DNA of 64,000 nucleotides from the NCBI GenBank assembly GCA_947486575.1, contig CANKUB010000012.1, positions 1-64,000 of the forward strand, written 5' to 3'. The position numbers and the translations under genes were made by a program. The DNA comes from Betaproteobacteria bacterium (GTDB lineage Bacteria; Pseudomonadota; Gammaproteobacteria; Burkholderiales; SG8-41). This document shows, in pieces, positions 52,622 to 61,013 of this stretch. Numbering within the stretch: position 1 is the stretch's first letter; each line of letters starts with the position of its first letter. Under the pieces are notes generated by a model. That model worked only from the letters and a program-made list of their open reading frames with translations. It did not search any database and was not told the DNA's origin.

Positions 52622-52844
52622 ATGCCCAATAGTCAATTGCCATTGCAGGGAAAGAAGCCGTTTGAAGAACTGAAGCGCCCCAACGGGCGCGGTGCATCAC
52701 TTTGCCGGTACCGGCAAACCGATCACAGAGGGTAAAGGTGCGGTTCAGGTAGTAGATGATTATCAACGCTGTCGCTTTGCCTGCTATGTGCTTAAAACCG
52801 GTGGTTTACCGGGCGATTCAAACGACAAGCGCAAATCTAAGTGA
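52622..52844 (+). pseudogene. dinD-like (DNA-damage-inducible protein D) remnant
   Basis: The first frame (52622-52735, with AGGAG upstream) reads MPNSQLPLQGKKPFEELKRP, then NGRGA before turning to nonsense and a stop. In another frame, from 52695, follow HHFAGTGKPITEGKGAVQVV, then DDYQRCRFACYVL and a stop at 52844. Together these match the start and the middle of DinD/BRO-N-like proteins, joined by a deletion of perhaps 35-40 codons with frame change; the C-terminal half is missing. Confidence 0.6.
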
Positions 52845-52887
52845 GTGCGTTTATGATTGAACCCATCGCCATTTAATAGGGGCTGCA

Positions 52888-53178
52888 ATGAATCGCTTAC
52901 ACGCTCTTGAATTGCTCACCCAAAGCAAGCCAACTCTGGTTGCCCGCTACGGGGTAACTCAGCTCGCCCTGTTTGGCTCTACCGCACGTAACGCTGCGGG
53001 TAACGATAGTGATATCGACGTTCTGGTCGCCTTCGATGGGCCGGCAACATCTGAGCGCTACTTTGGTGTGCAGTTTTATCTTGAGGATTTGTTTGGCTGC
53101 AAGGTAGATCTGGTTACCGAAAAAGCCCTGCGCGCAGAGCTACGACCGTTCATTGAAAAGGAGGCCGTCCGTGTCTGA
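52888..53178 (+). CDS. mntA: MntA-like minimal nucleotidyltransferase antitoxin
   Basis: The 96-residue protein starts MNRLHALELLTQSKPTLVA and has the minimal nucleotidyltransferase motif GSTARNAAGNDSDID (G30-S31, D42, D44). In MntA/HepT systems the antitoxin AMPylates a tyrosine in HepT and so blocks the toxin. The stop overlaps the HepT start by 8 bases. The pair directly follows a dinD remnant, which points to an inserted defence or stress segment. Confidence 0.88.
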   Translation: MNRLHALELLTQSKPTLVARYGVTQLALFGSTARNAAGNDSDIDVLVAFDGPATSERYFGVQFYLEDLFGCKVDLVTEKALRAELRPFIEKEAVRV

Positions 53179-53524
53179 TGCCACGCAGCGTGAATGGCGG
53201 TTTTATCTTGACGACATGATTAGCTTTGCCGAGAAGGTTATTGTCTATACCCACGGCCTCGACCAAGCGGGTTTTGTTACCAGCGGACTTAACTACGATG
53301 CCACCGTACGCAACCTGGAATTGATCGGCGAGGCAGCCACCCATGTGCCGGACGCAGTGCGTGTAGCTAATCCGCAGATTCCGTGGCGGCTCATCGTGGC
53401 TACGCGCAATCGGTTAATCCACAGTTATCTCGGCATCGACAACGATACCCTGTGGAGCATTATCCGTATTGACATTCCTGCCTTGCTGCCCGCCATGCGC
53501 GCGCTCAAAAATAAATCTGCATGA
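53171..53524 (+). CDS. hepT: HepT-like ribonuclease toxin
   Basis: The helical protein of 117 residues starts with GTG at 53171 (VSDATQREWRFYLDDM), supported by AGGAGG seven bases before. The HEPN active-site motif RNRLIHSY is at residues 79-86 (R79, H84, Y86); Y86 is the residue modified by MntA in studied systems. All key residues are kept, so the toxin should be active. An ATG frame from 53153 would put the start inside mntA by 26 bases. Confidence 0.88.
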   Translation: MSDATQREWRFYLDDMISFAEKVIVYTHGLDQAGFVTSGLNYDATVRNLELIGEAATHVPDAVRVANPQIPWRLIVATRNRLIHSYLGIDNDTLWSIIRIDIPALLPAMRALKNKSA

Positions 53525-53550
53525 GCGTTGATTTTCCTGGAGTAAGCCGC

Positions 53551-54819
53551 ATGACCGAACCCACTATAACCTGCCCCAACTGCAACACCGAGATCAAGCT
53601 CACGGAATCGCTCGCCGCCCCCTTGCTGGCAGCGACCAAGCACGATTTCGACAAGCGCCTCGCGCAAAAAGATGCCGACATTGCCACGCGCGAATCAACG
53701 CTGCGTGAACGCGAGGCCGCGTTAAGCAAAGCCAAAGCAGCCATCGACGATCAGGTTGCTGAAAAGTTAAAGCACGAGCGCAGCAAGATCGTCGCCGAGG
53801 AAGCCAAAAAAGCCAAGCAAGTGGCGGCTAATGACGTAGAGCAAAAAATCAATGAAATCAAAGTGTTAAATGAAGTAATCAAACAGCGCGAAGAAAAACT
53901 CGCCGAAGCGCAAAAGGCGCAGGCCGATTTAATTCGCAAGCAGCGCGAACTCGACGACGCCAAGCGCGAGCTGGACCTCACCGTAGAAAAGCGTATTCAG
54001 GCAGGGCTTGCCGCCACACGCGAGCAGGCGCGCAAAGAAGTTGAAGAACAGCAAAAACTCAAAGTCGCCGAAAAAGAGCAAACCATACAGGCGATGCAAA
54101 AGCAGATCGAAGAACTCAAGCGCCGCGCCGAGCAAGGCTCGCAACAGTTGCAGGGCGAAGTGCAGGAGCTGGAACTTGAAAATATTTTGCGCGCCAAATT
54201 TCCGTTTGACACCATCGAGCCCGTGCCAAAAGGCGAATTCGGCGGCGACGCACTGCAACGTGTAGTCAGCGCCAGCGGCCAGCCGAGCGGAACCATACTG
54301 TGGGAATCAAAGCGCACCAAAAACTGGAGCGACGGCTGGCTGACCAAGCTGCGCGAAGACCAGCGCACCGCCAAAGCAGAAATTGCCGTGTTAGTGACAC
54401 AAGTGCTGCCCAAGGGCGTGGAATCCTTCGATGTCGTCGATGGCGTATGGGTGACAACCCCGCGCGCAGCACTGCCTGTGGCCACCGTGCTGCGCCACAC
54501 CCTGCTGCAAGTCAGCATGGCGCGGCAAGTTTCCGAAGGCCAGCAGACTAAAACGGAAATGGTGTATCAGTACTTAACCGGCCCGCGCTTCCGTCATCGC
54601 GTTGAAGCCATTGTGGAGGCGTTTTCATCGATGCAGGAAGACCTGGATCGGGAACGCAAGGCCATCATGAAACAATGGGCCAAGCGCGAAGAACAGATTG
54701 AGCGCGTGATGGGCGCGACGGTGGGGATGTATGGGGATTTGCAGGGGATTGCGGGGAAGTCGTTGCAGGAGATTGAGGGACTTGAATTAGTAGCTCTTGA
54801 CGTGCCCGACACACTCTGA
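53551..54819 (+). CDS. DUF2130 protein with long coiled coil
   Basis: The 422-residue protein starts MTEPTITCPNCNTEIKLTES, a short zinc-ribbon-like beginning with only CPNC visible. A long charged coiled coil covers about 40-210 (KAAIDDQVAEKLKHERSKIV, EEQQKLKVAEKEQTIQAM). The DUF2130 nuclease-like domain follows (LELENILRAKFPFDTIEPV, GDALQRVV, GTILWESKRTKNWSDGWL). The E-x-K in WESKRT and the preceding D are like a PD-(D/E)XK core, so a DNA-processing role is possible; this is inference. GGAG supports 53551; a start at 53521 overlaps hepT. Confidence 0.82.
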   Translation: MTEPTITCPNCNTEIKLTESLAAPLLAATKHDFDKRLAQKDADIATRESTLREREAALSKAKAAIDDQVAEKLKHERSKIVAEEAKKAKQVAANDVEQKINEIKVLNEVIKQREEKLAEAQKAQADLIRKQRELDDAKRELDLTVEKRIQAGLAATREQARKEVEEQQKLKVAEKEQTIQAMQKQIEELKRRAEQGSQQLQGEVQELELENILRAKFPFDTIEPVPKGEFGGDALQRVVSASGQPSGTILWESKRTKNWSDGWLTKLREDQRTAKAEIAVLVTQVLPKGVESFDVVDGVWVTTPRAALPVATVLRHTLLQVSMARQVSEGQQTKTEMVYQYLTGPRFRHRVEAIVEAFSSMQEDLDRERKAIMKQWAKREEQIERVMGATVGMYGDLQGIAGKSLQEIEGLELVALDVPDTL

Positions 54820-54857
54820 GCACCAACATATGCTATTTCTTTGAAATTATTATTTCA

Positions 54858-54886
54858 TAAAAATATTTCAAAACAAATAGTTACGG
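54858..54886 (-). repeat. AT-rich interspersed element, copy 14
   Basis: On the minus strand: CCGTAACTATTTGTTTTGAA, then ATATTTTTA. It is about 28 bases before the MmgE/PrpD gene. Confidence 0.6.
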
Positions 54887-54913
54887 TATTTTAAAATTCA
54901 GAAAGGCAAGCGC

Positions 54914-56281
54914 ATGCAAGTCACCCGCACCCTCGCAAAATTTCTCGTCACACACAAAGCCGCAGACCTGCCCGAAGCTGTTCGCCACGAAGGCGCGCGT
55001 GCCCTGCTCAATTGGGTGGGATGTGCGGTCGGTGCGTCGACGCACGCAACCGTTAAACGCGCGCTGGCTGCGCTGAATGAATTTTCTGGCCCGCGCGATG
55101 CAACCATTTTAGGTCGTAGCGAGCGCGTGGATATTTTTCAGGCGGCGTTGCTCAATGGCGCGACTTCGCACACGTTTGATTTTGACGATACGCACATGAA
55201 GACGGTGATTCATCCCAGCGCGCCGGTGCTATCTGCGATTCTTGCCTTGGCGGAGCATACGAAAGTCAGCGGGCGCGATTTTCTCCACGCATTTATTCTG
55301 GGTGTGGAAACGGAGTGCCGCATCGGCAATTCGATTTTTCCCAATCACTATGACGCGGGCTGGCATATCACGGCAACGGCGGGCGTGTTTGGCGCTGCGG
55401 CGGCGGCAGGGCGTTTGCTCAAACTCAACGAGCAACAAATGGTGTGGGCACTGGGCACGGCGGCCACGCACGCTTGTGGCATACGCGAAACCTTTGGCAG
55501 CATGGCCAAGCCGCTGCACCCCGGCATCGCTGCGCGCAACGGCTTAACGTCTGCGTTGCTGGCGAAGAAAAACGTCACCAGCGCCGAGCAGGGCATCGAA
55601 GGGCGGCGCGGCTTTGCGGCGGTGGCCTCCACTAAATTTGATGCGGCGGCGATCACTGAGGGCTTGGGTAAATCATGGGAAATATCGTCCAACAGTTACA
55701 AACCCTACGCCTGCGGCGTGGTGATCCACCCGGCAATAGATGGCTGTATTCAACTGCGCAACGAGCACAAGCTAAAGCTCGACGACATCGCGCGCATTGA
55801 TTTGAAGGTGCATCCCTTGGTGCTGGAACTCACTGGCAGACGTAAGCCAAAGTCGGGACTCGAAGGCAAATTCAGCATCTACCATTCGTGTGCAGCAGCA
55901 ATTTTATTGGGTGAGGGCGGCGAGGCTGCCTATGGCGACGCTATTGTACGCAACCCCAAAGTGATTCGGCTGCGAGATCAGGTGACGGCGGTGGTGCAGA
56001 AGGGCGTGGCCGAAGATCAGGTGCATATCACCCTGACGCTCAAGAATGGGCGTGTGTTTGAGAAGACCATTGATCATTGCGCGGGCAGCGTCGACAACCC
56101 GATGAGTGACGCTGATCTTGAAGCCAAATTTCGTGCGCAGTGCAAAGGTCTGTTACCTGCGGCGCAGATGGACAAATTGATCGGGCTGTGCTGGAACGTC
56201 GGTACGCTGAAAAATGCTGCGGACATTGCGCGGGCAGCGGCGTTAGTGCGAACTAAGGTCAAAGCGAAGGCAACCAAATAG
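54914..56281 (+). CDS. MmgE/PrpD family protein
   Basis: The 455-residue protein starts MQVTRTLAKFLVTHKAADLP. The family is related to 2-methylcitrate dehydratase, iminodisuccinate epimerase and cis-aconitate decarboxylase. Helical first domain: HTFDFDDTHMKTVIHPSAPV (about 94-113, the usual active-site block) and HPGIAARNGLTSALLA; the second domain starts near YKPYACGVVIHPAIDGC. No prpB or prpC is nearby, so it is probably not the propionate enzyme. Other family members work in carboxylate catabolism, which suits the receptor-rich surroundings. Confidence 0.88.
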   Translation: MQVTRTLAKFLVTHKAADLPEAVRHEGARALLNWVGCAVGASTHATVKRALAALNEFSGPRDATILGRSERVDIFQAALLNGATSHTFDFDDTHMKTVIHPSAPVLSAILALAEHTKVSGRDFLHAFILGVETECRIGNSIFPNHYDAGWHITATAGVFGAAAAAGRLLKLNEQQMVWALGTAATHACGIRETFGSMAKPLHPGIAARNGLTSALLAKKNVTSAEQGIEGRRGFAAVASTKFDAAAITEGLGKSWEISSNSYKPYACGVVIHPAIDGCIQLRNEHKLKLDDIARIDLKVHPLVLELTGRRKPKSGLEGKFSIYHSCAAAILLGEGGEAAYGDAIVRNPKVIRLRDQVTAVVQKGVAEDQVHITLTLKNGRVFEKTIDHCAGSVDNPMSDADLEAKFRAQCKGLLPAAQMDKLIGLCWNVGTLKNAADIARAAALVRTKVKAKATK

Positions 56282-56366
56282 TAAGACCGGCGTCTTGCAG
56301 AAGATTGTTGCTCTGCTCGTGTTGTCAGCCTTGCACCGGCAAAAAACTGCCCGATCAAACTTCAGT

Positions 56367-56921
56367 TCAAGGTTGCGACAGCCAAACTTTGATGACTCGG
56401 GTGTGCACGACCGTGCTGATGCCAGACTCTGTTGGTGTAATTGCGGATAGGCGTATCGGCTGGGAATCGCGCGATGCGAAACCGGAATTTTCAGCAGGCG
56501 ATTGGCCTGTTTCGGTACGCGTTTCATGCTCAACGTCGACCTTTCGTATGACATCAGGAAGCGTTGCCACGGCCGACGCGTTTGCTGCGGGTTTGATATT
56601 TGAAGCCGCCCATAGTCCCCATACAATGCCGCCGATCAGCAGCACGGGGTTTGTGGCATTCACCAGCAGCGACAGTGAGCGTCCGGAAAAAATATTGCTG
56701 ACCACGGCATTGGTTCGCTGCAAAGTCACGCGCTGCTCAGCATCCATGGGTAGCTTTTCGAGCACATTGCCGACGATACCCTTGTAGAGCATCTGACTGA
56801 AATCCGCAGATGCCGGTTCAGCCACAGCGTTTTGCGTGTTCGGCGGGCTTTCGGCAATGGCGGGCGGTGCCATTGCCATCAGCACAGCGATGGAAACGCC
56901 TATAAGCCTTAGCGTGAGCAC
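56367..56921 (-). CDS. exported hypothetical protein (184 aa)
   Basis: The start is GTG at 56921 with AAAGG upstream. A signal peptide is clear (LTLRLIGVSIAVLMAMAPPAIAES). The middle has a hydrophobic segment (LSLLVNATNPVLLIGGIVWGLWAA, about 82-105) and the tail is polar. I recognise no family. It is isolated between the MmgE/PrpD gene and the REP doublet, facing the former. The well-formed signal peptide and ribosome site argue that it is real. Confidence 0.6.
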   Translation of the reverse strand: MLTLRLIGVSIAVLMAMAPPAIAESPPNTQNAVAEPASADFSQMLYKGIVGNVLEKLPMDAEQRVTLQRTNAVVSNIFSGRSLSLLVNATNPVLLIGGIVWGLWAASNIKPAANASAVATLPDVIRKVDVEHETRTETGQSPAENSGFASRDSQPIRLSAITPTESGISTVVHTRVIKVWLSQP

Positions 56922-57079
56922 AAGTTGACCTTTCTGAGTTGCTGCAATTTGCCGGGCGATGCCACAGCAGTGATCGCATGATGCCCGCTCAAGAAGGTAT
57001 TTCAGGCATTGAACAGACCGCCTAATTCGCGGCTATTCGATGCTGAAAAGGGTGCGCTCAGTACTAGGGGATACAGCGC

Positions 57080-57177
57080 GGTTGGGGTGACGAAGGAACC
57101 CCAACACTCAATCGATGATGGCTAGTTTTTAAGGCACTGACCGCCAATGCTGTTGGGGTTCCTTCGTCACCCCAACC
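57080..57177. repeat. REP-like doublet (BIME-type inverted repeat)
   Basis: Two 27-bp arms (57080-57106 and 57151-57177) are perfect reverse complements with 44 bases between. Each arm is itself an imperfect palindrome, GTTGGGGT...ACCCCAAC. This is the design of repetitive extragenic palindromes arranged as a head-to-head pair. It lies downstream of the DapA-like gene (minus strand) and can fold into a large hairpin, so it may also end or stabilise its transcript. Confidence 0.75.
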
Positions 57178-57194
57178 TACGAAAGGCGAAGTCT

Positions 57195-58202
57195 TTACGC
57201 CGCCCGCTTCTGCGGTGCAGCCGCAGCCAACCCCGCCTTGGCCTTGGCTACCAGACCCGTAGCTTCAAGATCAGCCTTCATGGCTTTCTTGTTCTCCTCG
57301 GTCATCTCGGCGCACGGCGCGCGTACAGGGCCGCCGGCCATACCAACCAGTTCCATCCAGTATTTTTGTTCGGCGATGGCCATGCGGTTGCTGCTGCCAT
57401 AGCCGGGGATCCACCGTCCGAGTGTGGAGCGCAGCGGGTTGATGCTCTTACAGATTTCAACGGCTTTGTTCATGTCGCCGCTTTGCGCCGCGAGCGTATA
57501 GTCGCGCACCGGCAGGTAGCCAGGCACTTGATAGAGATGCGGGCAATAATTGAGCAGCCAGTGATCGCCACACACGGCGATGTTGTAGAGCCACGGCGCT
57601 TCTTCAGCAACACTGACTTCCATCAGGTTACCCACGGTGTCGCGCAGCGATGTCGCAGCGGCCATGCCCGATACACCCTGCTTGTAGCCGCAGATATTGG
57701 GGATGGTCGCCAGGCGCGCAGCGAGCTTTGCCGACAGCGGATGCCCCTGATTGGTATTGAACAGGCAGATACCGATGTCGACGCGATCAGCGACGAATTT
57801 GTAGTAGTCGTATACCGCGTCGTCACCGCGCGCGGCCATATAGGGTGTGAGGATGATGACAAAATCGATGCCGACATCCTGCGCGTGCTTGGCGAGTCTG
57901 GCGGCTTCAAGCGGATTTTGATGATGGCAACCCGCAATCAGCGGCACGCGGCCTTTGTTGACGTCAACATTGATTTCGACCACGCGCATGCGTTCTTCGT
58001 TGGTCATCGCCCAGAATTCACCGACGTTGCCGATGCAGTAGTGGCCGTCGATTTTGAGGTGCGTAATACTGTGTTCGAGATTTGAGGCGATGCCTTTTTC
58101 ATCCAGCCGCTCGGCATCGATAAAGTTTGTCGGCAGTGCCGTCCACACGCCGCGCAGCATTTCGCGCGCGGCTTCTTTGGCTTCGTTGCGTTTATATTGC
58201 AT
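57195..58202 (-). CDS. DapA-family aldolase-like protein lacking the usual Tyr
   Basis: The 335-residue protein starts MQYKRNEAKEAAREMLRGVW and follows the dihydrodipicolinate synthase/N-acetylneuraminate lyase barrel: GVWTALPTNFIDAERLDE, YCIGNVGEFWAMTNEER, PLIAGCHHQNPLEAARLAK, FVIILTPYMAARGDD, NICGYKQGVSG. The Schiff-base Lys is present in GYKQG. The proton-relay Tyr expected in the pattern LYNxPxxTG is Phe here (CLFNTNQGHP). It is therefore not an ordinary DapA; a retro-aldolase or dehydratase on another keto acid is more likely. A C-terminal Ala/Lys tail extends beyond the usual length. Confidence 0.83.
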   Translation of the reverse strand: MQYKRNEAKEAAREMLRGVWTALPTNFIDAERLDEKGIASNLEHSITHLKIDGHYCIGNVGEFWAMTNEERMRVVEINVDVNKGRVPLIAGCHHQNPLEAARLAKHAQDVGIDFVIILTPYMAARGDDAVYDYYKFVADRVDIGICLFNTNQGHPLSAKLAARLATIPNICGYKQGVSGMAAATSLRDTVGNLMEVSVAEEAPWLYNIAVCGDHWLLNYCPHLYQVPGYLPVRDYTLAAQSGDMNKAVEICKSINPLRSTLGRWIPGYGSSNRMAIAEQKYWMELVGMAGGPVRAPCAEMTEENKKAMKADLEATGLVAKAKAGLAAAAPQKRAA

Positions 58203-58355
58203 GGGAATTTCCTGGTGGCTTTATGCAGTTGGCAGGTCGAGTCAAAGAATAGCAGTTTGCGTGCCGCACAACCAGCGCCGGTGATCATCCTGAGGGCAAG
58301 AAGCCGCTGGCGGACCGCTGCTATACTTCCTGCACGAACATCAGGGAGAACGTGC

Positions 58356-59411
58356 GTGTTGAAAATCGGCATTCTGCTGGGCGACGATATCGGTCTTGAG
58401 GTCGTTCCTGAAGCAGTCAAGGTGATGAAAGCGGCGGCGGTTAAAACGGGCTTGGCCATCGCATGGAGCGAACACGCCATTGGTAAATTGGGGCATGAGC
58501 TGCATGGGCATACGTTTCCGCTGCAAACACAAGCGGAACTGGCAAAGCTGGACGGCTGGTTGTGCGGCCCGATTGGTCATAATGCTTATCCGCGCAACGA
58601 TCCGACATGGATCATGCCGCCGGTGCGCAAGCACTTTGAGCTTTATGCGAATATCAAGCCGGTGAAGTCCTATCCGAATATTCCTTCGGTGCACAAGAAC
58701 GTAGATATTGTTTTTCTGCGAGAAGTGACAGAAGGCTTTCAGTCGAGCGATACTGTGGTGGCTGGCGCAGGCGAGTTCCGGCCGAATGATGAAATCTCCA
58801 TCGGCTCGCGCGTGGTAACGCGCAAGGGTGCCAACCGCGTGGCGCGGGCTGCATTCGAGATCGCGCGCACGCGCAGGATGAAGCGGGTGACGTCGGTGCA
58901 TAAAGAACCGACCTACCGTCTGGTGTGCGGCATGTTTGCCGAGGAATGCCGCAAGGTGGCGAAGGAATTCCCCGATGTGCAATTCAACGAAGTGCTGGTT
59001 GATGGCTTTGCCATGAAAGTGACCATGAAGCCAACGCAATTTGACGTAGTGGTAACCACCAATCAGTTTGGCGATATCTTGACGGACTTGGGCGCAGGCA
59101 TCGTCGGTGGACTGGGTCTCGCGCCGGGACTGGTGTGTGGCGAAACACAGGCAATGGCGCAGGCAACTCACGGCTCCGCGCCGGACATTGCCGGTAAAAA
59201 TATTGCGAACCCGTACGCGTTGATCATGTCGGGCCAGATGCTGCTCGAATGGCTGGGGCGCAAGCGCAATGATGCCCAAGCGGTTGAGACGGCAGCGCTG
59301 ATCGATCGCGCGATGGAAAGGGTCATCGCGGAACAGAAACAGCTCACACCTGACCTTGGCGGCACCGCAAGCACCACGCAGATGGGTGCCGCTGTTGTTG
59401 CGGAACTATAA
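58356..59411 (+). CDS. isocitrate/isopropylmalate dehydrogenase family protein
   Basis: The 351-residue protein starts with GTG at 58356 (VLKIGILLGDDIGLEVVPEA), with GGGAGA upstream. The family signature is present as VTTNQFGDILTDLGAGIVGG (Asp metal ligands, about residues 233-252) and HGSAPDIAGKNIANP for NAD binding. The substrate loop differs from LeuB (REVTEGFQSSD), so the enzyme is more likely a tartrate/malate-type or other beta-decarboxylating dehydrogenase. It is divergent from the DapA-like gene, and both may serve one catabolic route. Confidence 0.88.
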   Translation: MLKIGILLGDDIGLEVVPEAVKVMKAAAVKTGLAIAWSEHAIGKLGHELHGHTFPLQTQAELAKLDGWLCGPIGHNAYPRNDPTWIMPPVRKHFELYANIKPVKSYPNIPSVHKNVDIVFLREVTEGFQSSDTVVAGAGEFRPNDEISIGSRVVTRKGANRVARAAFEIARTRRMKRVTSVHKEPTYRLVCGMFAEECRKVAKEFPDVQFNEVLVDGFAMKVTMKPTQFDVVVTTNQFGDILTDLGAGIVGGLGLAPGLVCGETQAMAQATHGSAPDIAGKNIANPYALIMSGQMLLEWLGRKRNDAQAVETAALIDRAMERVIAEQKQLTPDLGGTASTTQMGAAVVAEL

Positions 59412-59438
59412 AAAACTCAATAAAAACAAATAGTTAGG
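59409..59438 (-). repeat. AT-rich interspersed element, copy 15
   Basis: On the minus strand: ACCTAACTATTTGTTTTTAT, then TGAGTTTTTTA. It directly follows the dehydrogenase stop codon. Confidence 0.6.
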
Positions 59439-59525
59439 TTTGAAATGATTTGTTGCTATTGCCGAATGCATTGTGATTCTCTATTGTTGCGCTGCTCTAA
59501 AACCAACCCCGAGGAGAGGAACATC

Positions 59526-59801
59526 ATGAAACGTTCGATAGCAGTATTCGCGGCAACGATGTTGGTAGGCACGGCAGCCTATGCGTATCAGGTCACCGGC
59601 CCCGTGCTTGAAGTGACCGACACCAAAATCGTGGTGGAAAAAGATAAAGAGAAATGGGAAATCGCGCGCGACAAGGAAACCAAAGGCGCCAAAGATATCA
59701 AGAAAGGTGACCGCGTTACCGTGCAATACAACATGACGGCGACCAGCATCGAATCCAAAGGTGGAGCCAAAAAAGACGACAAAGCGCCGGTCAAGAAATA
59801 A
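59526..59801 (+). CDS. small exported hypothetical protein (91 aa)
   Basis: It starts MKRSIAVFAATMLVGTAAYA, a signal peptide cut near AYA (residue 20). The mature part is a small beta-rich, Lys-rich domain: QVTGPVLEVTDTKIVVEKDK, EKWEIARDKETKGAKDIKKG, DRVTVQYNMTATSIES, ending KKDDKAPVKK. The pattern is like small OB/SH3-like periplasmic proteins of proteobacteria. GAGGAGAGGA precedes the ATG and a strong terminator follows, so it is a complete single-gene unit. Confidence 0.8.
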   Translation: MKRSIAVFAATMLVGTAAYAYQVTGPVLEVTDTKIVVEKDKEKWEIARDKETKGAKDIKKGDRVTVQYNMTATSIESKGGAKKDDKAPVKK

Positions 59802-59820
59802 CGTTGCCGCGCTTGTGCAA

Positions 59821-59848
59821 AAGGAAGGCCGCTGGCCTTCCTTTTTTT
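59821..59848 (+). terminator. terminator after the small exported protein gene
   Basis: AAGGAAGGCC and GGCCTTCCTT pair over ten bases with a GCT loop, followed by T's. Confidence 0.9.
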
Positions 59849-59959
59849 GTTGATGTGAGTCGTATTTGTGTGAGTCGCGCAAGCGGTAACAACACCACAA
59901 CGGCCATTTCGGCCTGCGCGGGAACGACAGGGTTGAGTGTTACTTTCCAGGAGAGCACT

Positions 59960-60934
59960 GTGGTGCATGACGTAGCAAGAATCAGCATTGTCGTGGTGAC
60001 TGTTTTGATGTGTGCAACAGGTTGTATCGCGCACGCTCAATCACAATACCCCGCCAAACAAATCCGCCTGATCGTTCCCAACGCGCCCGGCGGTGGCGCG
60101 GATACTTCGGCGCGCATCGTTGCGCAGGGGCTGACACCAGCGCTGGGCCGCTCGGTGGTGGTGGACAACCGCCCCGGCGCGGGCGGCAATCTCAGTGGTG
60201 AAATTGCGGCTCGCTCCGCGCCGGATGGTTACAGCGTGTTGTGGGGCAGCGTGTCGCATGCGGTGGGCGTCAATCTGTACAGCAGGCCGGGCTATGATCT
60301 GGTTAAGGATTTTGTGCCGGTATCGCTGCTGGTGTTAAGCCCGTATGGTGTGGCGTTGCATCCTTCGTTGCCCGCGCGTTCCATTAAGGACTTGATTGCC
60401 TTGGCGAAAGCGCAGCCGGGGCATATCAACTACGCCACCTCAGGCAGTGGAACGTTTCTGGCCGCTGCGCTGTTTTGCGATATGGCTGGCGTGAAAATGA
60501 CCAACGTGTCGTACAAAGGCGGTGCGCCGGGGCTGGTGGCGCTGCTGTCAGGCGAGGTGTCGATGACCATGACGTCCGTCGCATCGATACTGCCGCATGT
60601 TAAGACCGGCAAGGCGCGACTGCTGGCAGTAACGTCTGCACAGCGCACACCCTCTGCGCCGGAATTTCCCACGGTGAGCGAAGCCGGTCTCAAGGAGTTC
60701 GACGCCATTTCCTGGTACGGGCCCATGATGCCCGCTGGCACGCCAAAGGAAATTGTTGATCGCTGGCTGATTGAATCGCAGAAGCTCATCAAGCAACCCG
60801 AAGTGCGCGAACGCATGATTGCCAGCGGCGTTGATCCCGTGGGCACGACACAGGAAGAATTTGCCGCCTATGTGCGCACCGAGGTCGCGAAGTGGGCGCG
60901 CGTGATCAAGGCCACAGGCGCGAAGCCGGATTGA
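59960..60934 (+). CDS. Bug/TctC-family solute-binding receptor (8)
   Basis: The 324-residue protein starts with GTG at 59960 (VVHDVARISIVVVTVLM), preceded by CAGGAGAG; a second GTG follows directly at 59963. The signal peptide ends at AHAQS. Segments are YPAKQIRLIVPNAPGGGADT, VVDNRPGAGGNLSGEIAARSAPDGY and TNVSYKGGAPGLVALLSGE. The frame is open far upstream to 59804, but that part crosses a terminator and lacks a signal peptide. Confidence 0.92.
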   Translation: MVHDVARISIVVVTVLMCATGCIAHAQSQYPAKQIRLIVPNAPGGGADTSARIVAQGLTPALGRSVVVDNRPGAGGNLSGEIAARSAPDGYSVLWGSVSHAVGVNLYSRPGYDLVKDFVPVSLLVLSPYGVALHPSLPARSIKDLIALAKAQPGHINYATSGSGTFLAAALFCDMAGVKMTNVSYKGGAPGLVALLSGEVSMTMTSVASILPHVKTGKARLLAVTSAQRTPSAPEFPTVSEAGLKEFDAISWYGPMMPAGTPKEIVDRWLIESQKLIKQPEVRERMIASGVDPVGTTQEEFAAYVRTEVAKWARVIKATGAKPD

Positions 60935-61013
60935 GTTTGCCTGCTCTGGCCAAATAACATCTGCGGTCTTTCATGTGGTGTTGATCGCAATCAACGTGCC
61001 TATCGTGCACTGT

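Noticed and set aside
52622-52844. Programmed frameshift in the dinD-like gene
   Set aside because: There is no slippery sequence, and a block of conserved residues is missing between the two parts, so deletion is the simpler explanation.
57147-58085. 312-codon plus-strand frame opposite the DapA-like gene
   Set aside because: An antisense shadow, His- and Arg-rich, without a ribosome site or recognised domain.
58341-59279. 312-codon minus-strand frame opposite the dehydrogenase gene
   Set aside because: An antisense shadow of a gene with clear family motifs.
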